Part shown: one piece after another, positions 54,388 through 62,411 of the stretch
Position numbering within the stretch: position 1 is the first letter of the stretch
Layout: every line of letters starts with the position of its first letter
From: an uncultured Shewanella sp.
GTDB lineage: Bacteria > Pseudomonadota > Gammaproteobacteria > Enterobacterales > Shewanellaceae
Length of the DNA stretch: 64,000 bases
Assembly (NCBI RefSeq): GCF_947501665.1
Contig: NZ_CANMWS010000025.1
Coordinates: 20,389 to 84,388 of the forward strand
Reading direction: 5' to 3'
Translations under genes and position numbers: made by a program
Notes under the pieces: model-generated
Told to the model about the DNA's origin: nothing
What the model saw: the letters and a program-made list of their open reading frames with translations, nothing else
Database searches by the model: none

Positions 54388-54657
54388 AGGGATCCTGTCA
54401 TTTTTTCTAAGGGAATAAGCGCTAATGAATATGGAAGGTCGCGTAAATAATCTTGAAGTGAAATTACCTGAAAGGGCTATTTTAGTGTCAGAAATAACGC
54501 ATGTTTATTGCCAATGAATCATCGAGGTACATTTTTTATTAGCCATTAGTCATCAGTATTAGTCGCTATGAGTGATATGACTTTTCACTAATTATTGATA
54601 CTGTTTTTTGCTATTTGATGTTAAGTGGATCACGCCTTGAAGGATAGGAGAGCTGAA
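54388..54657. other. intergenic region upstream of the DUF4212 gene
   Basis: 270 bases between a minus-strand gdpd and the plus-strand symporter unit, so it holds two promoters. No specific site is recognised; a small ORF follows at its right edge. Confidence 0.5.
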
Positions 54658-54732
54658 ATGATATTTTATTGTATACAGGCTTTATTTTGTTGGGTTAGCG
54701 TTAATGCCACAAGCTTTTTGGGGGCGATATGA
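54658..54732 (+). CDS. 24-codon upstream ORF overlapping the DUF4212 start
   Basis: ATG 54658 follows GGAG at good spacing and opens a 24-residue frame (MIFYCIQALFCWVSVNATSF...) that is hydrophobic and ends TGA at 54730-54732, overlapping the next ATG (54729) in the ATGA arrangement of coupled genes. It could be a leader peptide controlling symporter translation, or chance; no homologue is known to me. Confidence 0.4.
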   Translation: MIFYCIQALFCWVSVNATSFLGAI

Positions 54733-55028
54733 GGAATATTTCAGCCCTTCAAGCTAAACAGTATTGGCAAGCGAATATTCGGCTGGTACTCAGTTTATTG
54801 TTTATTTGGGCATTGGTGTCTTTTGGCTTCGGGATCCTTTGGAGCGATGCATTAAATCAGATCACTTTTTTTGGCTTTAAACTGGGTTTTTGGTTTGCTC
54901 ATCAAGGGAGCATTTATGTGTTTGTAGTGCTTATTTTTATTTATGTAAGGTGTATGAATCGCTTAGATGAACGCTATGGGCTGCAAGAAAGCGATAAGGT
55001 TGATTCTGTTAATAGAGGTGAGTGTTAA
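54729..55028 (+). CDS. DUF4212 small subunit of a sodium/solute symporter
   Basis: 99 residues with two membrane helices (VLSLLFIWALVSFGFGILW and GSIYVFVVLIFIYVRC) and YWQANIRL near the start, the DUF4212 pattern. These proteins are found directly upstream of VC_2705-type solute:sodium symporters and are taken to be their small subunit. The stop overlaps the symporter start by one base (TAATG), implying stoichiometric expression. Confidence 0.9.
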   Translation: MRNISALQAKQYWQANIRLVLSLLFIWALVSFGFGILWSDALNQITFFGFKLGFWFAHQGSIYVFVVLIFIYVRCMNRLDERYGLQESDKVDSVNRGEC

Positions 55029-56713
55029 TGGAAGTGCAAACCCTAACGTTTATTATGATTGGCGCAAGCTTTGCTCTCTATATTGCGATTGCAATTTGGA
55101 GTCGGGCGAGTTCTACTCGTGAGTTTTATGTCGCTGGAGGCGGCATTCACCCTGTGGCGAATGGTATGGCAACGGCAGCCGATTGGATGTCAGCAGCTTC
55201 GTTTATTTCGATGGCGGGTTTAATTTCGTTCATGGGCTATGATGGTGCCGTTTTTTTAATGGGATGGACCGGCGGTTATGTGTTGCTCGCTTTATGTCTA
55301 GCCCCTTATCTACGTAAATTTGGCAAGTTTACTGTGCCTGATTTTATTGGCGATCGATATTATTCTCAAACGGCCCGTACCGTTGCTGTGATCTGTACCA
55401 TTTTTATTTCTTTTACTTATGTTGCAGGGCAAATGCGCGGTGTCGGCGTGGTGTTTTCACGTTTTTTAGAAGTGGATATTGTTACCGGCGTGATAATTGG
55501 CATGGGAATTGTGTTTTTTTATGCTGTGTTAGGAGGCATGAAAGGGATAACTTATACCCAAGTTGCGCAATATTGTGTCCTTATTTTTGCTTATTTGGTA
55601 CCAGCTATATTTATTTCGGTATTGATGACTGGGCACATTATTCCTCAGTTTGGATTTGGGGCGACTTTGCAAGATGGTTCTGGCGTGTATTTACTTCATC
55701 AATTAGATTCTTTATCCCATGAATTGGGTTTTACTGCATACACTGAGGGGGTTAAGAGCAAGCTGGATGTGTTATTCATTACCTTTGCTTTAATGGTAGG
55801 GACTGCAGGTTTACCTCATGTTATTGTTAGGTTTTTTACTGTACCTAAGGTGAGTGATGCACGTCGCTCAGCCGCTTGGGCGTTATTTTTTATTGCTTTA
55901 CTCTATACCACGGCGCCGTCTATTGCGGCATTTGCAAGAGTGAATATGATAAACACCATTAACGGTGAAAATAATCAAGGTATTTCATATGAAAATATAC
56001 CCAATTGGATTAAAAATTGGCAAAAAACAGGTTTGATTGATTGGCAAGACAAGAATAACGATGGGCGTATGTATTATTCTGGGGACGATCGGAATGAGAT
56101 GATCATCGATCGTGACATCATGGTATTAGCGAATCCAGAAATAGCAAACCTACCCAATTGGGTTATTGCATTAGTTGCAGCCGGAGGCATAGCGGCAGCC
56201 TTATCGACATCAGCGGGTTTATTATTGGTGATTTCGTCGGCCATTTCTCATGACCTATGTAAACGAAATTTCATGCCAAATATTACTGAAAAGCAAGAAT
56301 TATTATTTGCACGGGTGGCTGCAGGAGCAGCAATTGGGGTGGCTGGATATTTAGGAGTCCATCCTCCTGATTATGTGGCTTCAGTTGTTGCATTTGCCTT
56401 TGGGTTGGCGGCGTCATCTTTTTTCCCTGCGATTATCATGGGCATCTTTTATAAAGGGATGAACCGTGAAGGAGCAGTCAGTGGCATGTTATGTGGCATA
56501 GGTTTTACTGCAGCTTATATTATTTATTTTAAATTCATTGTCAGCCCTAGCATGAATGTGTCTGACAATTGGTGGTTTGGTATTTCACCTGAAGGTATTG
56601 GTACTGTGGGCATGTTGATCAATTTTGCTGTGGCTCTTGTTGTGTGTAAATTGACTCCTGCCCCGCCCATGCATATCAATGAGTTGGTAGAGTCTATCCG
56701 TCGTCCTGTATAA
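55028..56713 (+). CDS. sodium:solute symporter, VC_2705 (acetate-type) subfamily
   Basis: 561 residues from ATG 55028, inner membrane, SSS family with about 13 helices. Signatures: FYVAGGGIHPVANGMATAAD, YVAGQMRGVGVVFSRFLEVD, GTAGLPHVIVRFFTVPKVSD, and AAGGIAAALSTSAGLLLVIS. The extracytoplasmic loop around 340-370 has NNDGRMYYSGDDRNEMIIDR, as in the VC_2705 subgroup paired with DUF4212. Likely substrates are acetate or other short carboxylates with sodium, inferred from the family. A type I secretion operon begins about 115 bases downstream on the same strand. Confidence 0.9.
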   Translation: MEVQTLTFIMIGASFALYIAIAIWSRASSTREFYVAGGGIHPVANGMATAADWMSAASFISMAGLISFMGYDGAVFLMGWTGGYVLLALCLAPYLRKFGKFTVPDFIGDRYYSQTARTVAVICTIFISFTYVAGQMRGVGVVFSRFLEVDIVTGVIIGMGIVFFYAVLGGMKGITYTQVAQYCVLIFAYLVPAIFISVLMTGHIIPQFGFGATLQDGSGVYLLHQLDSLSHELGFTAYTEGVKSKLDVLFITFALMVGTAGLPHVIVRFFTVPKVSDARRSAAWALFFIALLYTTAPSIAAFARVNMINTINGENNQGISYENIPNWIKNWQKTGLIDWQDKNNDGRMYYSGDDRNEMIIDRDIMVLANPEIANLPNWVIALVAAGGIAAALSTSAGLLLVISSAISHDLCKRNFMPNITEKQELLFARVAAGAAIGVAGYLGVHPPDYVASVVAFAFGLAASSFFPAIIMGIFYKGMNREGAVSGMLCGIGFTAAYIIYFKFIVSPSMNVSDNWWFGISPEGIGTVGMLINFAVALVVCKLTPAPPMHINELVESIRRPV

Positions 56714-56827
56714 ATGAGGAAGTACTTAGTTATCGTTTTGTCGTAGTAGATAAGGATGATATTGAAATTTTGTCTATAATCATAATTAAGGATGTTGAAG
56801 TTGCACATGGATGTGGAGTGCGTAAAA

Positions 56828-58543
56828 ATGCAAGAGACATGGCAAAGAATTATTTTACGATTGAAATATGAACTTAAATATGTCGCCCTTTTCAGCTTTT
56901 TTATTAACCTTCTCATGTTGGCACTTCCATTATATAGTTTACAGCTCTTTGGGCGCGTTCTGGCTAGTTCAAGTTTCGACACATTATTAAATCTCACTTA
57001 TTTAGTGATTTTCCTTTTGGTGACACAAACCTGCTTGGATTTTTTTCGTAATAAATTGATGCAACAAAGTGGACTCAAACTTGAAATGGGTTTGAGTTTG
57101 CCTTTAGTCAGCCAAGCAATTAAAGATTCAGCAAAAGAGGGCGGGATCAATAAACAAAGTTTATTAGATGTTCGAGAAGTAAAGAGTGTATTACTGACAC
57201 CTTCAACCAGTGCTATTTTTGATTTACCTTGGGTTCTGGTATTCATTTTAGTTTTATATATGTTACACCCGTTATTAGGTGTCACGGCAACCATAGGGGC
57301 AATTGTATTATCTTTACTCGCTTATGGGGTTAAAAAAGCCGCATTATTAACTGATAATGAGGCCTCACAGGCTGTTATCTCAAGTGGCATGCAAATCAAT
57401 GATATTTTAAGACATTCCAGTTCATTGCAAGCGATGGGCATGGCTTCAAATGTGGCTAAGCATTGGGGGAAAAGCCATAAGCATCTGCTTTTCTTACAAT
57501 GGTTGGTGGCTGATAAAGTCAGTATGATGCTGGTATTGACCCGATTAGTGAGAACTTTACTTCAAGTTGCTGTCATTGGTATTGGGGTGGGGTTAGTACT
57601 AACCCAGCAATTGGGGGCGGGGGAGATTATTGCCGCTTCTATTATATTGGGCAGGGCGCTAGCCCCTATTGAACAAGCTGTGGGATGTTGGAAAAATTGG
57701 GAGTCAGCTTGGGTCGCTTACAAGCGTTTATTACATTCAATAGCAAAAGAGCCTGAAGTGATAAAGACATCTTTACCTGCTCCTAAAGGGGAGTTCCATC
57801 TTGAAAATGTTATTTACCGCACATCTATCCATCATGCGCCCATTTTGCAGAATATTAGTTTTAGACTTCAAGCGGGCTTATCTTTAGCCATTATCGGCCC
57901 CAGTGGTTCTGGAAAATCCACATTAGTGAAGCTATTGATGGGCATTATTCAGCCTACGGCTGGGAAAATTAAATTAGATGGTGCGTGTATTAGTCAGTGG
58001 AATGCTCAAGAGTTAGGCCAATATATTGGTTTTGTTTCTCAAGATGTTGAAATCTTAGCGGGCACTGTTGCTCAAAATATTTGTCGGTTTTCTGATGCCG
58101 CTTCTGACGATATTATCGATGCAGCAAAGAAGGCTTGTATTCATGAATTAATTATCGCTTTGCCTGAAGGTTATGAAACGTTGCTCGGTGAAAATGGCGT
58201 ACAGATAAGTGGTGGTCAAAAGCAACGTTTGGCCTTGGCCAGAGCGCTTTTTTCTAAACCTAAAGTGCTTATTTTGGATGAGCCTAATTCTAATTTAGAT
58301 CCCGAAGGTGAAGTGGCATTAGCCATTGTTTTACTCAATTGCAAAGAAAACAATATTACCGTCATGATGATAAGTCATCGTGCTGGTTTTTTAAGACAAA
58401 TGGATTGGGTGGTGTGTTTACGTGATGGACGTATTGAGAAAGCGGGTCCAAAAGACAGGTTTATTTCAGATATTCAAGAGATCAGCCAGCAAACTGAGCA
58501 GGCTGTTGAAGAAGTGGAGAAGCCTTCGGCACTGAAGCAGTAA
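56828..58543 (+). CDS. type I secretion system permease/ATPase (PrtD-like)
   Basis: 571 residues from ATG 56828, preferred because GGAG lies about 10 bases before it; earlier in-frame ATGs have poor sites. Half-size ABC exporter: membrane domain of about six helices (LFSFFINLLMLALPLYSLQL to VAVIGIGVGLVLTQQLG), then the ATPase with Walker A GPSGSGKST, signature ISGGQKQRLALARALF, Walker B VLILDEPNSNLDPEG and H-loop MISHRAG. No N-terminal C39-like domain is present, placing it with PrtD/LapB-type exporters of RTX proteins. It drives export of the RTX protein encoded two genes downstream. No TolC-type gene is in the window. Confidence 0.93.
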   Translation: MQETWQRIILRLKYELKYVALFSFFINLLMLALPLYSLQLFGRVLASSSFDTLLNLTYLVIFLLVTQTCLDFFRNKLMQQSGLKLEMGLSLPLVSQAIKDSAKEGGINKQSLLDVREVKSVLLTPSTSAIFDLPWVLVFILVLYMLHPLLGVTATIGAIVLSLLAYGVKKAALLTDNEASQAVISSGMQINDILRHSSSLQAMGMASNVAKHWGKSHKHLLFLQWLVADKVSMMLVLTRLVRTLLQVAVIGIGVGLVLTQQLGAGEIIAASIILGRALAPIEQAVGCWKNWESAWVAYKRLLHSIAKEPEVIKTSLPAPKGEFHLENVIYRTSIHHAPILQNISFRLQAGLSLAIIGPSGSGKSTLVKLLMGIIQPTAGKIKLDGACISQWNAQELGQYIGFVSQDVEILAGTVAQNICRFSDAASDDIIDAAKKACIHELIIALPEGYETLLGENGVQISGGQKQRLALARALFSKPKVLILDEPNSNLDPEGEVALAIVLLNCKENNITVMMISHRAGFLRQMDWVVCLRDGRIEKAGPKDRFISDIQEISQQTEQAVEEVEKPSALKQ

Positions 58544-58553
58544 GGAGTGTGCT

Positions 58554-59852
58554 ATGGATAGCAATATGAATTTTAATACCAAGAAACTGATCCAATTTGG
58601 TATTGGTATTATTATTTTTGCCATTGGGGGATTTGTATTGTGGGCTTCAATGGTAAAAGTGGATGCTGCAGCTGTCGCTTCTGGCACGCTAGTGGTGGAA
58701 AGTCAAAGAAAGAAAATTCAACATTTACATGGTGGACAAATTCAACAGATCTTGGTGAAAGAAGGCCAAAAAGTCAGCAAGGGACAAAGGTTAATTTCCT
58801 TGGCTGATCATCAAGTCGAAGCTGATTTTCAACGCGTATTACTGAAAGTATTAAATGCCCAAGCTCAGATTGATCGCGCTACCGTTTTATTGAATCAAGG
58901 CGAACAATTGGATTTCTCAGCACTCGTGCTTAAGTATCAACACCGAATTGAAATTGTGCAGCTAATGGCGATGCAGTCGCTTATATTTGAAAGGCAACAA
59001 TCGAATGAGGAATATGTTAAACAACAATTTGATTTCAAAAAAAACCAGATAAAACATTCGCTTGATGGTATTACCCTTGAAATAGAATCCATTCAGAAAC
59101 AGTTGGCATTAGTGAAAGAAGAAGTGCGCATGAATGAAGTGCTTCTTGCTGATGGTTATGTATCTAAATCTCGGCATCTATCGATTCAGCGGACTCAATC
59201 AAGTATTGAAGCGACACTTATCCAATTGCAATCAAAACAAGCCGTCACCCAAGCGCAATTGGGGGAGTTAGAGCAAGGTTACAAAAGTCATTTTGCAAAA
59301 TCTCAACAAAAGCTTGCAGATCTTATTCAAAAGCAAAGGCAGCTTAGGGATGAGGCTTCACAATTGCTTATTTCACATACTGAAACCAGGCAAGATATTA
59401 ATATTCATGCAGAGCATAACGGTACCGTAGTGGCTATGGAAGTCAATGCCATTGGGGAAGTGGTTGCACCTGGTCAAGTGGTTATGGAGCTTGTGCCTGA
59501 TTTGGATACGATTGTTGTTGAAGCGTATGTCAAACCAGAAGATATTGATGTGGTATATGAAGGGTTAACCGCTCAGGTAAGACTCACAGCGTATGATGGC
59601 AGGCATGTAGCCCCTATCAATGGGGAAATTATTCACGTTTCTGCCGATCGTTTTTTTGCTTCCAATATGAAAAATACCGATGGCTATTTAGTGAAAGTGA
59701 AATTAGATACTGACCGATTGCAGGGACAAGTGATTAAGCTTCATCCTGGAATGTCTGCTGATGTCTATATTGTACTCGCGAAGCGAACATTACTAGACTA
59801 TCTTATTTCGCCTTTTAGTCATTCATTTAATTCAGCTTTTAGAGAAAGTTAA
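58554..59852 (+). CDS. HlyD-family type I secretion membrane fusion protein
   Basis: 432 residues. An N-terminal inner-membrane helix (FGIGIIIFAIGGFVLWASMV) is followed by the split lipoyl motif GTLVVESQRKKIQHLHGGQI / ILVKEGQKVSKGQRL, a long periplasmic coiled coil (about 85-285), the returning half DINIHAEHNGTVVAMEVNAI, and the beta-barrel end KLHPGMSADVYIV. It bridges the ABC transporter to an outer-membrane TolC-like channel. It lies 10 bases after the ABC gene with a GGAG ribosome site and 63 bases before the RTX gene. Confidence 0.93.
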   Translation: MDSNMNFNTKKLIQFGIGIIIFAIGGFVLWASMVKVDAAAVASGTLVVESQRKKIQHLHGGQIQQILVKEGQKVSKGQRLISLADHQVEADFQRVLLKVLNAQAQIDRATVLLNQGEQLDFSALVLKYQHRIEIVQLMAMQSLIFERQQSNEEYVKQQFDFKKNQIKHSLDGITLEIESIQKQLALVKEEVRMNEVLLADGYVSKSRHLSIQRTQSSIEATLIQLQSKQAVTQAQLGELEQGYKSHFAKSQQKLADLIQKQRQLRDEASQLLISHTETRQDINIHAEHNGTVVAMEVNAIGEVVAPGQVVMELVPDLDTIVVEAYVKPEDIDVVYEGLTAQVRLTAYDGRHVAPINGEIIHVSADRFFASNMKNTDGYLVKVKLDTDRLQGQVIKLHPGMSADVYIVLAKRTLLDYLISPFSHSFNSAFRES

Positions 59853-59915
59853 TTCCAACTTTGATAGAAAGATACAGAGTATCGAGTAATCAATTGACTA
59901 TAAAGGAGTATTGTC

Positions 59916-62411
59916 ATGAAAAAAACAGATGAAGATGATGTCTTAGTTGGAACCAATATAGATGATGATATTGATGGTGGCAGCGGTGACGATATCATTG
60001 ATGGCAAAGCTGGAGATGATTACCTTATTGGCGGAAAAGGGAATGACAGCATTTCGGGCCAAGAAGGCAAAGATTTTATATTGGGCGATCAAATGCTAAA
60101 CGATCCTAGCTCTTCGGCTACACCGATTGTTGAAACGGCGGAGACAACGGCATGGGGAATTGAACAGAGTGTTTTTGACAGTGAATCAGCCTCGGAAAAT
60201 GGGTTAGCTCAAGTGTCTGGCAATGAAGTCGCCACTCAAAATATTGCTGTAGATCAATTTGTTAATAACGATGGTGGTCACTTTTCTCTTAATATTCATT
60301 TACCCGAAGGGAGCCCTGCTCTTGCCAATAATAATGGTTTGTCGGTGAATATTATGGGCGAAGATATCACAGGACAAATGGTGATTGTGGCAACAGCCAT
60401 GCTGAATGACCAAGGGAATGGTGTCATGCAGCTTGATTTTGAACTCACCCCTGAACAGCTTAATCTTGATGAAGATATTCAAATTCAATTGCAAGCGATT
60501 GACGCTGATCCTGATGTGGTGATTGATATTAATCGAGTTGAATTAGTGACACATAATATGTATGACGATGTCATTGAAGGAGGAGAGGGAGATGATGTGA
60601 TTATGGGTCAGCAGGGAGAAGATAATCTCAGTGGTGGCTTGGGTGATGATCAATTAGAAGGCGGTATTAACAATGATCATCTTTATGGAAATGAAGGTGA
60701 TGATTTATTGATGGGAGGACAAGGAGATGATGTGCTGATGGGAGGCACTGGTGACGATGTCCTTATGGGGGGGGATGATGCTGATGTGATTGAAGGTGGG
60801 GTAGGTGATGATGTGCTTATGGGGGAATTGGGCAATGATACTTTATTGGGGGGAGAAGGTAATGATCAACTTATTGGTGATGATGGAGATGACCAATTAT
60901 TAGGCGGTGATGGGCAGGATCAGTTATTTGGGGGCCAAGGAGATGATGTCCTTGTTGGTGGAGCAGGGAATGACTTTCTACAAGGGGATGAAGGTGACGA
61001 TTTATTGAGTGGCGGTGAAGGTGATGATGTATTGATGGCAGGAATGGGAATGGATGAGTTATCCGGTGGCGAGGGTGCCGATATTCTTTTAGCGGGCGAA
61101 GGTGACGATGTGCTAATGGGGGAAGAGGGAAATGATACGTTATTAGGTGAAGCGGGTGATGATCACTTAGAGGGAGGCTTGGGCAATGATGAACTTCATG
61201 CCGGGAGCGGTAATGACACCTTACTCGGCGGTGAAGGGGATGACGTGTTATTTGGCTTATCTGGCGACAATTTATTAGATGCCGGAGAAGGTCAAGATAC
61301 CGTATTTGGAGGGCAAGATAACGATACTATTTTAGCCGGTACAGGGAATGATACTGTCTATGCTGAAGCAGGTGATGATATCGTATTTGGCGGAGAAGGA
61401 CACGATCAACTTTATGGTGGTGAAGGTGATAATACCATTGATGCTGGGCTGGGAGATGATGCGTTATACGCTGGAAGTGGTCATGATAATCTCATCGCAG
61501 GTGAAGGAGATGATCATATTTATTCCGGTGCGGGTGATAATATTATCGATGCGGGTGAAGGGCACGATACCATATATGCTGGTGATGAGAAAGATACGAT
61601 TGTGGCCGGAGCAGGTGATGATATTGTGTTTGCAGAGGGAGGACAAGATACCATTGATGCAGGGAGTGGAGATGACTTAATTTATGCGGGCGCTGCGGAT
61701 GATGTTATCGATGGTGGTAGTGGCGATGATACGCTTTTTGGGGATGATGGTGATGATTATATTGTTGGTGGCGAGGGGCAAGATGTGCTTTATGGTGGAG
61801 CAGGAGACGATAAATTAGAAGGTGGGTTGGGAGATGATGAGATAAGAGCCGGAGAAGGTAATGATGAGCTGTACTCAGGCAGTGGAAATAATATTCTTGA
61901 TGGTGGTCGTGGCGATGATGTATTAATGGCCCAAGACGGAGATGATGTATTACTTGGCGGTGCAGGTAATGATGAGATTTTTGCTGCAGGTGGCGTTGAT
62001 ACTATCGATGCTGGAGCGGGGGAGGATGTTGTTGAAGCTGGTATTGGAGATGATGTGGTTTTTGCTGGTGGTGGAGATGATATCGTTAAAGGTGAAATGG
62101 GCGACGATCAATTATTTGGTGATGGCGGGAATGATGTGCTCGAAGGAGGAGAAGGAAACGACAGTCTCTATGGTGGTGACAATGAAGATCGTTTATTAGC
62201 CGGTGTTGGCGATGATTTGCTGGATGGGGGCCATGGTGATGATGTACTTGAGGGGGAGGCAGGAGCTGATACGTTAGTAGGTGGGGGGGGGCAGATTTAC
62301 TTTATGGTGGGGAGCATAATGATGTCCTCTCTGGTGATGCCGGCAACGATAGCCTTTTTGGTGATGAAGGGGACGATATACTGTATGGCGGAGCTGGTGA
62401 AGATAGTTTGA
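59916..62411 (+). CDS. very large RTX protein, 5' part up to a frameshift
   Basis: Start ATG 59916 after AAGGAG. Residues 19-58 are already RTX nonapeptides (DGGSGDDIIDGKAGDD), an unusual place, then a roughly 155-residue beta domain without repeats (59-215), then continuous GGxGxDxxx calcium-binding nonapeptides. The frame leaves the RTX pattern at a nine-G tract (62283-62291), adds about 40 non-RTX residues and stops at 62411. The RTX reading continues in another frame (62291-64000), so the stop looks like a one-base loss in the G tract, a sequencing error or a phase switch. It lies directly after its ABC and HlyD exporter genes. The protein is expected to be secreted and to fold on binding calcium; no catalytic or adhesive domain is visible in the window. 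Confidence 0.85.
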   Translation: MKKTDEDDVLVGTNIDDDIDGGSGDDIIDGKAGDDYLIGGKGNDSISGQEGKDFILGDQMLNDPSSSATPIVETAETTAWGIEQSVFDSESASENGLAQVSGNEVATQNIAVDQFVNNDGGHFSLNIHLPEGSPALANNNGLSVNIMGEDITGQMVIVATAMLNDQGNGVMQLDFELTPEQLNLDEDIQIQLQAIDADPDVVIDINRVELVTHNMYDDVIEGGEGDDVIMGQQGEDNLSGGLGDDQLEGGINNDHLYGNEGDDLLMGGQGDDVLMGGTGDDVLMGGDDADVIEGGVGDDVLMGELGNDTLLGGEGNDQLIGDDGDDQLLGGDGQDQLFGGQGDDVLVGGAGNDFLQGDEGDDLLSGGEGDDVLMAGMGMDELSGGEGADILLAGEGDDVLMGEEGNDTLLGEAGDDHLEGGLGNDELHAGSGNDTLLGGEGDDVLFGLSGDNLLDAGEGQDTVFGGQDNDTILAGTGNDTVYAEAGDDIVFGGEGHDQLYGGEGDNTIDAGLGDDALYAGSGHDNLIAGEGDDHIYSGAGDNIIDAGEGHDTIYAGDEKDTIVAGAGDDIVFAEGGQDTIDAGSGDDLIYAGAADDVIDGGSGDDTLFGDDGDDYIVGGEGQDVLYGGAGDDKLEGGLGDDEIRAGEGNDELYSGSGNNILDGGRGDDVLMAQDGDDVLLGGAGNDEIFAAGGVDTIDAGAGEDVVEAGIGDDVVFAGGGDDIVKGEMGDDQLFGDGGNDVLEGGEGNDSLYGGDNEDRLLAGVGDDLLDGGHGDDVLEGEAGADTLVGGGGQIYFMVGSIMMSSLVMPATIAFLVMKGTIYCMAELVKIV
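62283..62291 (+). repeat. nine-G homopolymer at the RTX frameshift
   Basis: GTAGGT is followed by nine G residues and CAG. Ten or seven G would keep the RTX frame (GGGG-ADLLYGG or GGG-ADLLYGG); nine breaks it. It is the longest G run noticed in the window. Confidence 0.9.

Noticed and set aside
56774..56779. TATAAT before the ABC transporter gene as a promoter
   Set aside because: No acceptable -35 hexamer at 16-18 bases and no extended -10; it may still be used but cannot be supported.
61348..61680. Open frames of 60-110 residues in other frames of the RTX region (also 61942-62199, 62745-62936, 63057-63299, 63214-63399)
   Set aside because: They are shadows created by the repetitive GGxGxD coding sequence.
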